Assembly: GCF_003144195.1 (NCBI RefSeq)
Contig: NW_020290020.1
Location: 186,001-250,000 of the forward strand
Reading direction: 5' to 3'
DNA from: Ceraceosorus guamensis
Taxonomy: Eukaryota; Basidiomycota; Exobasidiomycetes; Ceraceosorales; Ceraceosoraceae
DNA: 64,000 nucleotides
Of the stretch, positions 12,341 through 24,600 are shown in pieces (within the stretch, counting starts at the first letter, position 1; the number at the start of each line of letters is the position of its first letter). The notes under the pieces were generated by a model. It saw only the letters and a program-made list of their open reading frames with translations, had not been told where the DNA came from and searched no databases. Position numbers and translations under genes: made by a program.

Positions 12341-12801
12341 TGAAGAGACCGAGGGAGGCGTGGGGAAAGGGTCAATAGCAAGAAGCGGATTGGAGAGGTG
12401 GGTGAGGTAGAGGGAGAAAGAGAAAGGACGGTGAGGAACAACCCCCCTTTAAGTAGACGATCTATGGCTTGCGTACACTCATAGCTAGAATCTTGTCCCC
12501 GATAGCCGGAATGAGTTGAAGCGTGAGACCTATGCCGATACATTCACTGATTGCGCTGCGGTGCGCCATGTTGCTAGGGCGATTCTGTCCCACGCGCTAC
12601 TCAGAATACTACCGCTCGGTAGTAGGAGTCACGAGTAGGACTACTCTACTCCTACCAGCGGCCAGCAGATCGTGAATGGTGCAAGCAATTTACTGGACCA
12701 CGCACAGCGAAGGCATGCTTACCAGCAGCGCCGAGCAGCAAGGGGCTGCCCATTGGCGCGCGGCGCGTTGAATGCGAAAGTCACCTCGCTCGTGCGACAT
12801 C

Positions 12802-12826
12802 CATGCATGCATGCACGCACGCACGC
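12802..12826. repeat. ATGC/ACGC tetranucleotide repeat
   Basis: Three ATGC units followed by several ACGC units in intergenic DNA. A similar CATGCATGC patch recurs near 35045-35060. Confidence 0.7.
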
Positions 12827-13308
12827 AAAGCCGCTCGTCGAAATGAATCACCTCGTCCCATGACGCTCTCTTCAAGGCCGGCTCGGTGAGATGAATGGGT
12901 ACCAAAGCTCAGCGCTGTGAGGCGACCACTGCGACTGCGAAGTGAATTTTGGATCCTGCCGTTGAAGAGATCACGTTCCGACAATTTTTGCGAGCCTGCC
13001 TTTGCTAGGAGACGTGGTGATCTCAACGGCCGTAGTGCTATGATCGCGGCCATTAGCCTCTTGGACCCTCTTCGACACTCTCAACGGATTCGCTCGGCAA
13101 CGGGTGACGTGGGCGAGCAGCGCAAACAGTGTCTGTTCGACCCCAAGGCAGGAACATTCTGATCGTGAGTGACGGGCGCATATCCAGTCCGAAGCGCTAT
13201 ACAGGGAGCATGTGTATGCTTGGTAGGAGAAGATCGTCAGAGTCGTGAGTGTCGGCCCCCGCAGTCTGAGTAGCAGGGCTTTCCCCCGCCCCGAGGCATT
13301 TCGAGTCC

Positions 13309-13326
13309 CGCGCGCGCGCGCGCGCG
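13309..13326. repeat. CG dinucleotide run
   Basis: Nine consecutive CG units in intergenic DNA. The unusual CpG density in an otherwise mixed region suggests no strong CpG-depleting methylation here. Confidence 0.75.
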
Positions 13327-13986
13327 CTCGCTGCAGCTGCACGAGCCGTTGCGCGTGGCGGGGACTGGACAGACGCGGTACGGGTGATGGACTCACTTTT
13401 GACTGACTACACTCTCGTGACTAATTCGCGAGGCCAGCCTCAACTTTTGGCTTGGACTAGCGACGTGTACAGACATCCACTTGACTACAACACTACTACT
13501 GTCTTTGATGGTGCACTGAGAATGGACACGAACCAGTGCTCGAGGGTACCTGATGAAAGTCGCAATTCATAAAGGCATTGCAGCGCACAGGGCTTGTGAG
13601 GAGCCAGCCGAGGGGCATGGGTGGTAGGTGTGGCCGGCTTCACGCTCTGCTGTGGACTTGGCAGGCAGATCTCTGCAACTGAAGGGGAGTGAGTCCTGGC
13701 TAGGCTACATAGGCCAGCGCAGTCTTGGACATCCTCGCTATTGCCCTCCCGCTGCGGCTGACCATCCAGCTCAGAAAGCTTCGCTGCGCCCGATATCCTG
13801 CGAGTCTGAAGCTCCCATTCCAGGCTCAAATCCACAATCAGGGACTGATCTTCAAGCCGACTAAATCAAATATAATAACGATATGTCGGAATGCATCTGC
13901 GCTGTGTAGGTAGGGCACACATTCTGATGATTCGTGGCAGGCCCTCTTTCAGAGTCAAAGAGTGCGCGAGGCTTGAGTATTGAGTT

Positions 13987-14014
13987 AAGAGTCAAGAGTC
14001 AAGAGTCAAGAGTC
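13987..14014. repeat. Four tandem copies of a 7-mer (AAGAGTC)
   Basis: Four exact AAGAGTC units in a row, followed by related GAGTC and GATTC words to about 14055. Belongs to the family of short GAGTC/GATTC-type words seen across the intergenic DNA of this window. Confidence 0.8.
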
Positions 14015-15114
14015 TCGAGTGAGTTTCGAGATTCGTGATTTTTGATTCTTGATTCGCCTTTGAAACGATCGAGAGCGTACCGGAACTCGCAAGATCACGT
14101 GTTGCTCTCGTGCGGACTGCATGCACTCATGACTGCAAATGATATGCACACAGCCTCACTCACCCTCATTCGACGCGAGCATAAGATCTTGCTGCGTCGT
14201 AGGAATTCCGGGATGGTGCACCTGCATCGGGTCTCCAAGCAGCATCATCCACCCATCACGAATCGTGAATGGTGGTCAACGTTGACCACCTAGCTGCCAT
14301 GATGCAGCTCTGTGGGCCTAAGCGGCGAACTGCTGACTCTTGTACGCCATAGCTGCTAATGCTACTGAGACACTCACAGTAGTGACTGTAACAACAATCG
14401 TGAATGATGCATCACGCGTGCTGCACTTTGCCCCTGTACAGGACGCCCTCCTGAGCTCTGGCGTGTCATGCAAGCTGATGGACATGCAATTGCTGTGCAA
14501 AACTTGCCTTCTCCACCGCCGCTGCCAGCTGCTTGCTTTCTCTCGCCGCGGGCGCGCGATGCATGATGCATGAGACGCGCGCATCCTGCGCACAGCATAA
14601 TCACGTACGCGGTGAGTGTGTGATGTTTTGCCGCGGAAAGGGGACAACGGTACGGCGCGCGTGGAGTTGAGTGACGTCTTGTGGCTGCACAGCATCAGCA
14701 TCAGCAGCTTCGCAGCAGCTTCAACAGCGGACAGGCGGAAAGAGATGCGCCTTGCAGAACTGGCCAAGCGGCGCTTCGGGCCGGCCTGTGGAGTGGACAT
14801 CGATCTTGGATCGCAATTAGGAGTCACGAGTATACTCAAAATGAAGAAGGGCCCTACAGACACCGCATCGTGACGAGCTACAACCATCTACATTGACCCT
14901 CCCTGGCTCAATTCTGCAAGCCTCTTTTTGTAGGCGCAAAGCACTCAGTGGTAACGTTCAAGATCGCAAGAGCCTTCAGCAACGCACGAGGCTTGCTTCT
15001 CGTCAGAGTCATTGCACTCGGAGGACCCATTAGCTTTGGAAAGCGCTGGCCAGGTCGAGCTACGACGGAGAGACTGGGCGAACACAGGCCACACCAAAAC
15101 CATTCCGTCACGCA

Positions 15115-18100
15115 ATGCCGCCAAGAGGCCAAAGGTTGTATTCTGACCCACCCGAGCCCCCGCCGGGAGTGGCAGGAGGGGCGCATGCAGCCTACCCTTC
15201 GTACGATGCCAGTGCGCCCCCTCAACCCATGTCGCCGCCTCAAGGTCACTACGATAATTACGCCGAGCCTACCTATGCCGCGTCTCCTCCCGTAGCTGGT
15301 AGCCCGATGAACAATCCGTACGGCGGAGCAGCGCCTGACTACCCGCCTGCTCATGCTGGAGATCACGAGCATAGTCCGTACGGCGCAACGCCAGGGGAGC
15401 ATGGCAGGAGGATGAGCGAAGTTGGACACGGCTTGTATGGCAGAGGAGGTAGAGCCAGCATAGACTATGGCGATCAGGAGCTTCATGCGGGACATCGAAA
15501 CTCAGTAGATGCTGGAGATGTGCCGCTCTTGCCTGCTCACGGCAACTATGCGTACGCACCCGCATCTCAATTCGATGATGGTGGACATCACGTGGGCTCA
15601 GCAGCGGATCACACCACGCAAGGCTCACACTTTGTCGGAGGCTTCACGGCGGAAGACAGCGAGGATGAGGAAGGCATGCCGTTGAGGAGGAGACAATCTC
15701 GCTTCGGCAGCGATGCGGCAGGTGCTGGGATGCCTGGTGGATTCTTGGAAGAAGGAGGAGGGGGAATCAGATATGGACGCATCCCTCAGAGAGTGCCTCG
15801 TCGCTACAAGACGTTGAAGCGAGTCGAGCTGTACCACGGAAACCTGGTGCTCGACTGCCCCGTTCCTACTCGACTGCTGGACAGACTCAATGATCGAGAA
15901 AGCAGAGAGTTCACTCACATGAGATACACTGCTGCTACTTGCGACCCAGACGACTTCAAAGATGAGCGCTACACGCTTCGTCAGGTCCTCTTTGATCCGC
16001 CCAGAAGGACAGAGCTATTCATCTGTCTCACCATGTACAACGTGAGTGGGTCGCCCAAGCTAGATTAGCCGGCCGGACGAAATCTCCTAGCGATGCCCGA
16101 GCACTCACATTTGACTCCACAGGAAGACGATGTGCTCTTCACGAGGACGATGCATGGCGTAATGAGCAATATTGCTCATCTCTGTACCAGGGACAGGTCC
16201 AAGACATGGGGAAAAGAAGGCTGGAAGAAGGTCGTAGTCTGCATCGTCAGCGATGGCCGTTTAAAGATAAACAGTAGGACGCTGAGTGAGTGGCACGGGG
16301 ACGACTGCAAACTTCGAATAGGGAGCTCACTAACCATGGCGTTTGCTTAGGTGTCCTCGCTGCCATGGGTGTCTACCAAGAGGGCGTAGGCAAGAACGTG
16401 GTGAATGGCAAGCCGGTCACAGCGCACATCTACGAGTGAGTTGGGTTCGAAGCTCGCAGCTGCGGCATCAGCTGATCCCATCTCTACCGCGCAGATACAC
16501 CACTCAGCTCTCTGTTGACCCTTCGCTCAAGTTTCGAGGGCGAGAAAAGGGAATCATGCCGGTTCAGATCCTCTTCTGCCTCAAAGAGCGCAATCAAAAG
16601 AAGATTAATTCGCACCGCTGGTTCTTCAACGCCTTTGGACAGGTCCTGCAACCGAACGTGTGCGTGCTGTTGGATGTCGGCACCATGCCGCGCGCAAAGT
16701 CCATCTACCACTTGTGGAAAGCTTTCGACATCAACAGCAACGTGGCTGGAGCTTGTGGAGAAATCGTCGCGCTCAAGGGCAAGTATGGGCAGGGAGTCTT
16801 CAATCCTCTGATCGCTGCCCAAAACTTTGAGTACAAGATGAGCAACATTCTTGATAAGCCTCTCGAATCGGTCTTCGGCTTTATCACTGTGCTTCCTGGC
16901 GCTTTCTCGGCTTATCGCTACATTGGTGAGTGTATTCGGAAGAGAACTTTCGAGCGAGGCTGGCGATCTGACCGGTAATTTTTCGCTCGAACGTCTGCAA
17001 CAGCCTTGCAAAATGACTCGCAAGGTCAAGGTCCGCTCGCAAGCTACTTCAAAGGCGAAACGCTACACGGCGGTAAAGCGGATGCAGACATCTTCCAGTC
17101 CAACATGTACCTAGCTGAGTACGTGCCTCCAATCTACTGCTTACCTGCGCGAACATCGCTGACCTGACTTCACTTCGGCTGAACAGAGATCGCATCTTGT
17201 GCTGGGAGTTGTGCTCCAAGAGAGACTGCGCTTGGATCTTGCACTATGTGAAGTCTGCACAGGCCGTCACAGATGTGCCCGACCAGGTGTGTAAGATCGT
17301 CCGCGTCCTCTACAGCTTCGTAGTCCTTAGTTCAAACGCATGCCTCTCGTCATGCAGGTACCAGAATTGATCTCTCAGAGAAGACGTTGGCTCAATGGTT
17401 CTTTCTTTGCGGGCATCCATTCTATCGTCCACTTCCATTACCTCTACCGCTCATCTCACTCTTTCTGGAGAAAATTTTTCATCCACATCGAGATATTCTA
17501 CCAAGCCATTCAGCTCTTCTTTTCTTGGTTTGGCATGGCGAATTTCTTCATTGGTAAGTCTTTAGAAAGCAGACATGCTGATGTTTGATCGAGCGAAAAG
17601 AAAGCATTCTGATCGAGATCTTCACGACCAGCGTTCGTCATCCTTACCACTGCGATGTCGGACGTGGTGAAGCAGACCCATGTCCCAAACATCAGTAAGT
17701 CTGGCATTCGTATCAGGCATCTCACCTTAAGATTTGAGACTGACAAGTCTCTTACCGCCGTTGTAGTTCTTTCGTACATTTACGTGAGCAACCTGTAAGC
17801 TCTGATTCAGGAGGAAAGCGTACTTATTCTCTCGTTTCGCGCGCAGTTGGCTTTCATTGTGTTCTGCTTCTTGCTCTCCATGGGCAACAGGCCTGCTGGA
17901 AGCAAATGGGGTTACACCCTGAGCATGGTCGTGTTTGCCTTGATCACCTTGTATATGACCGTGAGTAGGAGGATGACAGCTGCGTGCCAGCTGGGTGTGT
18001 AGTCCGAATGCTCATGACTCATCGAGGCATGAACACGCAGGCCGCAGCCGTTTATCTCGCTGTTCACTCGATCATTAACGCGGAGAGGAGTGCCGATAGC

Positions 18101-18849
18101 AGCACGGCGCTCGTGACGGACCCAATTTTCATCAACATTGTCGTCTCTTTGGCGTCGACGTATGGCATTTGGCTCATCGCAAGTGTGCTCTTTGTGAGTG
18201 GCACTCGAACTTTTTGTGCTTCCCGCATCCGCTAAAGCTAAGACTATCGATGCCCTTGAGCCGCAGTTCGAGCCGTGGCACATGTTTACGTCCATCATCC
18301 AGTATCTGCTTATGGCTCCATCCTTTGTCAACGTCATTAGCATCTACGCATTCTGCAACGTGTGAGTACAGGAAGCTGCCGAGCTTCTTCGACATACAGC
18401 AGGCTAATGTTTCTTAATCAAACGCCACACACAGCCACGATGTGTCGTGGGGTACCAAGGGATCGGACAAAGTGGAGACTGATCTGGGCGTTGTTGGCAA
18501 TGCCGGCGGCAAGAATACCGTCGACGTTGCGATCCCCACCGATCTCAAGGATCTCAATTCAGCGTACGACGATGCGGTGCACGTGCTCTCGACCAAAGCG
18601 CCTGCCGAGGTGAAGCGCGTGGATGCCGAAACGAAGCAAAAGGATTACTATGCCAGCATTCGTACCAACGTCGTCTTGCTTTGGAGCTTGTCCAACGCTG
18701 GACTCGGCATCGGCATCCTGAACGTGTCCAATGATAGAGTCAGACTGACCTACATGGCCTTCTTGCTCTACTCTGTTGCGGCGCTGGCTGGCTTCAGACT
18801 GATAGGATCGACGACCTACCTGGTCAAACGTCTGTTCGCAGGCGAATGA
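15115..18849 (+). CDS. Chitin synthase (division I, class I-III type)
   Basis: Integral plasma-membrane enzyme that polymerises chitin from UDP-GlcNAc. Thirteen exons: 15115-16041, 16123-16285, 16351-16435, 16495-16925, 17004-17118, 17187-17286, 17358-17553, 17632-17694, 17767-17783 (17-nt micro-exon), 17847-17960, 18041-18193, 18267-18361, 18435-18849; 957 aa. The first 230 residues are Pro/Gly/Tyr/His-rich and cytosolic. The catalytic part shows [56 protein letters not shown], then the product-channel signature [12 protein letters not shown] (family Q-x-x-R-R-W). It ends with a cluster of membrane helices ([46 protein letters not shown] and two more) as in Chs1/Chs2-type enzymes. There is no myosin motor or cytochrome b5 domain, so it is not division II. 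Confidence 0.97.
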
Positions 18850-19029
18850 CCTCAATTGAGCATCTCACTTCTTTGCTCATCGTTCATTGCTGCTCGGGAC
18901 AATCTTGCCTCTCTCGCCTGCTGGAAGGGACACGTCAGACCTTTTGTGCATTCTGCTTTTCTGTCCTCCTCTAATTGCACATTCCATCAGAATTGCTGCC
19001 AATCTCATCGAATTGCTGCGCAGGGCTTG

Positions 19030-21181
19030 TCACCCACTGCCTGTAGTTGACTTTGGCCGAGAGTATGCGCTGCCGGCCAACCTAGCAAGGCCCTCCTTAA
19101 CAGGTCCCAGCTCATTCACAACTTCCAGACCGGTGCTCCTCGCCCATACAAAAGCCTCTGCTAGCACCTTTGCTCTAGGATCATCGGGTCCTTCAAACGT
19201 GTCGTCCAGCGTCTCTTGGTCTTGCAGCGTGGCGGTGGGACCAACCGTATTATCGAAACCGTATACCCAGTCTAGCGAGTCGCAAGTCTTGAGCATCGTC
19301 TCGTTTGCTCCCCATCTTTCCGACTCGTAGGCTGCCAACGCGTAAGCAGCGACGCCCAGGTCCGAACCATCCCGAGCTGCCTGGACCAGATGATTGGACA
19401 AACTTCGGGCGTCGGCGATTCCCAGATTGAGTCCTTGGCCTGCTAAAGGATGGGTGGTGTGTGCCGCATCGCCCACGAGCACTACGCGACCTCTGGGCTT
19501 GCTGATGGCTCGATCGCGCGACAAGGCGCTGAAATGTGCTCCTGGCTGCGAGGGTCTTTCGGATACTGAGGAATCGGCCAGAGAGCTAGGCTTCCTCAAT
19601 CCAGCGAGGGATTGCGCTTGCGAAATACCCTTGGACAGAATCTCTGACCACGAGTCGTTGATGTTGAAATTGTACTTTGCGCTGTCCACCCCTTGGCCGT
19701 AGGCAGAGTACCCTTGAGCGTGATTCATTCGCAGCGGAAACGCTGCTACGGAAGAGGCATCCACTTCTTGCACGGCAGGAGGGACCTCGTGGCCGGCGAT
19801 TGGGTCCGGCACGCCAGGCTGGTTCAGCTCTGAAAGGATCAGAGGCGAGAGCCAGCTCCAGTCTCGGTTTGCGTCTCCAGGAGTGGGGACGTTTTGGTGG
19901 GTATGAATGGCTTGCAGAATACTTCGTAGAACAGGCCAGGGTAGACGATGCGCTGCCGTGACGAGCTGAGCAAGAAGTGTGTTGTCGTTGGACGAACGAT
20001 GCATCGCGATGATGGCATTTGCAAGCTCAGTAGGCAAGGTCCACACCATCGAGATTGCTGTTTCGGACACCTGTTGACGAGCGCAAGAAGGTAGATCAGG
20101 ATGCTGGGCGATCAGCACAGCTCGACAAGAGAGCAACTCACAGGCAGCCAAGCGATGGGACCCGTTGGCAAGAACCTCTGCCGCGCAACGCCTTCACTTC
20201 CAACAGCATGCGCCGGATCAATTCTCAATGTGCCTACGACTCCCTTCTTTCCGTAGTCCTTCGAAGCGCTAGATTCTATCCTCGAATACTTTCGCACCGG
20301 CGAGTTGCCGCCGTCAGCGCCTACAAGTAATCTAGCACGAACCGATGCGCCAGAAGAGAGATTGATGGTGGGCCACGCATCTTGTGGTTCTTCTACCTCT
20401 GAAGTAGCAGAGGCTTGAACTGATCGCACAGTCGACGCATGATACTGCAATGATGCCCGATCCAAAGTCTGCGAGAGCGCTTTGCACAGTGCATCAATTT
20501 CCACCATGCTGGCTAGCCGGCCTTCCGTTCCGTGTTCAGACGGAGGTGCGTCAACCCTCATCAATGACCCAGTCAAACCATCCGTCACGCGCATGTTACG
20601 AATCGGATTCATGCGCCTCGGGTCCAGATGATCGGGCAGTGCTCCTAGAGCTGCATGTTTTGAAAATACTTGATGATGAGCTGTGAGAACAGATCTGCAC
20701 AAATGTTGGCGCTCACCTTCCAACCAAGACCGATTTTCTTCGTTCAGACTGATGACCCGATTACTCCACGCTACTCCATCTGCGTATGCAGAGCCATTTC
20801 CAGGCGTCCATTGCTGAATGGCTTCCAAGGGTTTGGGATCGATGAGAGCTAGTCGGGTCTTGGAATGCAAGACACCCTTTCTCGCTGCGCTTTTAAGGGG
20901 GGGGATTTTTGTCAGTCAGAGTAGCAGCGTGATGGGAGAAGCAGAAGAAAGAACTCACTCAGAGAGGAAGCTAGAGCTAGTCCCACCACTCCTGCACCGA
21001 CAATGGCTATGTCCACACTTTGTATATCATCAGAGGCTCTGCTGTATGATGTCGAGAAGGCCTTTGATCTCCACCTATGAGATGCGAGTGATGTGCATGC
21101 GCAGACGTCTGATGTCAAGGCTTGTCGGCCTAGAATCGCTCCAGCGGAGCGCGTGAGGCATCGGACGACAGGAGCGCTCAT
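19030..21181 (-). CDS. COQ6: Ubiquinone biosynthesis monooxygenase COQ6 (mitochondrial, FAD-dependent)
   Basis: Flavoprotein hydroxylase that acts on the ring of the coenzyme Q precursor in the mitochondrial CoQ complex. Four exons: 21181-20959, 20884-20717, 20650-20142, 20070-19030 (646 aa). The N-terminus (MSAPVVRCLTRSAGAILGRQ and on through SHRWRSKAFSTSYSR) is Arg/Ser-rich with no acidic residue, typical of a mitochondrial presequence. FAD motifs are in order: IVGAGVVGLALASSL (GxGxxG), LLVGADGGNSPVRK, and GRVVLVGDAAHTTHPLAGQG (the GD-x-AH-x2-HP-x2-GQG signature of UbiH/COQ6). At 646 aa it is longer than yeast Coq6 because of insertions between motifs. An upstream in-frame GTG at 21259 is not an ATG, so 21181 is the start. 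The stop lies only 180 bp from the chitin synthase stop (convergent). Confidence 0.94.
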
Positions 21182-21627
21182 ACTTGACTCAATGGCTGCA
21201 ACTCGTGCCGTCTCATCGAAGCGCTGCCGGCGAGATGAGGCCAAACGCGTGGGGCTCACGCACGTAGATGAAGATGGCAGCAGGAGCCGTAGCGAATGCC
21301 GGGAAGGAACTCTTCCTGAATGACTTTGACCCGCGTTTGGGTTGTTGTGATGATGACCTGAGGCGCGTCACGTGGAGGTGCACAGACGCGCAGACTCGAT
21401 CGTGATGAGCCACCAAGTTGTGCGTGCGAGTATAGCGCCGGTCCCATTCACGATTGTGATTCTTGATTCACACAGAAAGCTGCAACGGCCGCAATGAAGG
21501 CGACTTGAATTTGATTTTGAAGGTCGACTTCACACTTGCCCCTTGACTCTGTTTTGCCATAGCACACGAATCTCAGGCCCGACAGTATACTAAACTCCTC
21601 GCTCTTACACAGAGACAGTAGAAGAGC
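21182..21627. promoter_or_regulatory. Divergent promoter region of COQ6 and the WD40 gene
   Basis: A 446-bp gap shared by two divergent genes. No clear TATA box is visible. A compact cluster of GATTC/CGATT words (about 21447-21475, CACGATTGTGATTCTTGATT) lies about 160 bp from the plus-strand ATG and matches words found in several other intergenic gaps of the window. Confidence 0.45.
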
Positions 21628-24600
21628 ATGCATGTTCAGTCTCCTCAATACTTTGGAGGGTCTGCGCCGCTAGACATCCCTATCGGACTCTTTCCTTCCA
21701 AACAACATGCAGGACCGAGGCTGCCAATCGATTGGAAGCGCCAAGCACAAGCTGCTTGGCTAGGCTCCGATGAGCGCTTGAGAGATAGGAAGGGCAAGGC
21801 GAAAGAGGCGGATGCAGACGCAGACGAGGATGAGGACGAAGAGGATGCTTGGGAAAGGCCAACAGCTCCTTGGGCGTGTGCGATGGTCGCATGGCGAGAG
21901 ACGAGAGCAGAGAAGCGCAAGAGACCAGTAGCAGGTGGCGACACTGGTGTTATAGCGCCAGCTGACGGGCAACTTGAGGAGTACGAAGAACAGGAGCATG
22001 TCGCCCTTGGTACAGCTGACGGTTCGGTCTGGCTCTTCGAGATGAGCCGTGCTCCGAGCGGCAACTCGCAGCAGGCGCGGATTTTCGAGCAAGAAGAAGC
22101 AGGTCCATCGGTGCGCGCATCAGGCTGGTATGAACGAAGTGGAGGAGTAGCTTTTGGCAATGGAAAAGTCGAAGGCAGCACAAACCTGCACCTGCGAGCT
22201 GCATCCCCCACGCCCAGCTTTCAAAGCGGCACATCCAGCGCGTCAAGGCGACATCATCATGCGCCTGGCGTCGGTCTATGGGGAGGAGCTCCGTTTGCGG
22301 GTTTCTCACCTACCAGTCCAAGTCGATCACCCGGACCGAGCTCCCTGTTGGGCGCAGCCTTGTCTCCCACCTCGACGCACGCCAACGACGATCATCAGCA
22401 TCCTCAACCACTCTCCGCCACTTCCAATCCGGCTCAGAGTCGGGTTGAAATCGTAGAGGCTAGCGTGGAGGGAGAACTGGGCAAAGGAGATCGGGCAGAA
22501 GATATGCTGGAAGCTCAATGGCACGCTGGACAAAGAGGTGGAATTAGGGGCGCTTTGGGCTTGTCTCCTAATCTCTCACATCATCATCATCATCATCACA
22601 ACGCGCATGCAAGATCTGGAGATGGATCACCCGTACCTGCTTCGAGAAGCAGGGAACAGTCCAATGCGTCCCCTGCGCCTTCCCATATGCGTAGGCATTT
22701 TGTGGAGGATGTCAGAGAAGAGCCTCGCGAACAAATAACGGGGACCGAGACGAAGCCTACTGCAGTGCCACGAAACACTAGCTCTGCCAAGGAGGCGGGG
22801 GACTTCACTGAGCAGCTTCATCCTCGTCGTTCTCTGCAGACACCTTGCCGCTCTCGAATCAGCGGCCTGCAGTACATCTCTTCGTCCAGACTGCTCACCT
22901 TGCAGTCATCTGGTCTGCTCACGCTCTGGTCCACAGGAGACGCCAAGCTGATCACCTCTACATCGCTCGTACCATCCCTGACTGGAGCGGTGTCAGACAC
23001 GTCAAACTCGGCGGTCCCTGCTACAACAGCAGGGAGCAGGCCGCTTGCTGCGCTTGCGATGCTGAGAGGAAGCAGCTCGACGCCTACCAGGGTCAGAACA
23101 CCTTTGCCCAACGTACCCGCCTCAGGCAGCGTGTTGGCCACTGAGACAAAGGCGCCTTACTACGCGTCACTACGCCGCGTCTACGTACGCGACGTGCAAA
23201 AGACATCAAACGGCGGTGGTGCGACACATTTTGGTGAAAGTTCCTCACCGAGTTCGGCAGAGCCTCAGCAGCTCTTCTCAGCTTGGGATTCGGCAAGAAG
23301 GCTGCTTGCTGTCGTCGACATCGATCGTAAAAATCTTGCTCTGCGAGTACGTCTAACGCACGCCTTTCCGGACGCTGTTAGCGCACCAGCAATACGTCTG
23401 GTCAATCAGTCCAACGCATATCTGGAATGTTTCTACGTCGATGACACGGGCACGTTGCACCTGGACCATATTCACTCGCCTCCGCCAACATCTGGCTCCG
23501 AGTCATTGCTGGCCGATGATAGCAAGTCAGGCGCGTTTGAAGCGGCAGCCGCCTTCTTTCGACGAGACTTTTCGCTGTCGAGGAGCATCACGCCCGAGCC
23601 TTCCGCAAGCGCCGCGTCGGACTCGATGGAACCTTTACCTTCCAAGTCCAAGCTTTCCGGCTCGAATGGGCTTTCGACAGAGGCGGGTCCAGATCATGGA
23701 CCCGGAGCTCCGCTTGTGGCGCCATCGGCAATCAGACCTGCTTCTTCGTCCCTACTGGTGCCCAGGTCGGGAAGTTCCACACCCATCGTTCCTCCTGGTC
23801 ACAATCACGCGTCTCCCTTTGCGGCAGGTGCTGCAGCGTTCTTCAGACGGCACGAAAGCGCAAATCTGAGCAACAGCAATCTTGCACAGTCCCAGCTCGA
23901 ATTGCCTTCTCGAAGAGAGTGGAAAGGTATTATGATACTTGGCAAGAAGGTAGAAGGGATCAGAGTAGATCAAAGCAAGGGAGATACGATTTTGACCAAT
24001 GTACTGGGAAGCGCTGCGCTGAATTTAGACTCGGGTACGATTGGTCCAGGAACGGCAAGTCACGACCAGGACGGAATACACGTCCATTGGTATGATCGCG
24101 AAATGTCTCAAAGTACTTCGAGCGAGCCCACCCTAGCTGTGGGGACCATTCGCGAGCCAAAGCTGGAAGTCGCCGTCGAGTTCGACAGACTCGTCTTGAA
24201 GTGTGGCAACTCCCACCTGTGGCAGAGTGAATTCCCCGAGTTGCCCGCTGTCACAGCCATCTTACCGCTGAGCTTGGAAAGAGTCGTCATAGTCCTAGGT
24301 GTGTTTTACACGGGCCTGCCGACGCAATTCAGGCTGATGCTTAGCCTCTCTTTGACAGCAAGTGGCCATGCCAGGCTTCTGCCGCTATTGGATCTGATTG
24401 CGGGCCGAACAAGCGCTTTGCAAGCGCGAGACGTCGAAAATGCACCCCGGGCAAACGGGATGGTGATCGATGGACTGAGAACTGTTGCGAACCCGCGGAA
24501 CAATGCCAAGCACGTGTTTGGGACAAGCAAACAAGGGGACTTGGTGGTCTGGGAAGCTTCGTGAGTGTGCAGGGGTCGGGATGCCCCACAAGCCGAGTTT

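Larger units (their letters stand above)
12302..15114. other. Intergenic, 2.8 kb, microsatellite-rich, no supported gene
   Basis: Lies between the divergent deacetylase and chitin synthase genes and holds both promoters. A TTAAA element (minus strand) near 12449-12453 could serve the deacetylase. Four short tandem repeats are listed separately. Several open frames of 60-190 codons exist on both strands, but none shows a recognisable protein or a plausible start/splice structure. Confidence 0.45.

Noticed and set aside
14318-14887. Minus-strand 189-codon open frame before the chitin synthase gene
   Set aside because: No domain recognised, no splice or promoter support, and overlapping frames on the other strand; lies in the promoter side of the chitin synthase gene.
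21182-21259. Upstream in-frame extension of COQ6 to 21259
   Set aside because: The codon at 21259 is GTG, not ATG; the first ATG (21181) already gives a full mitochondrial presequence.
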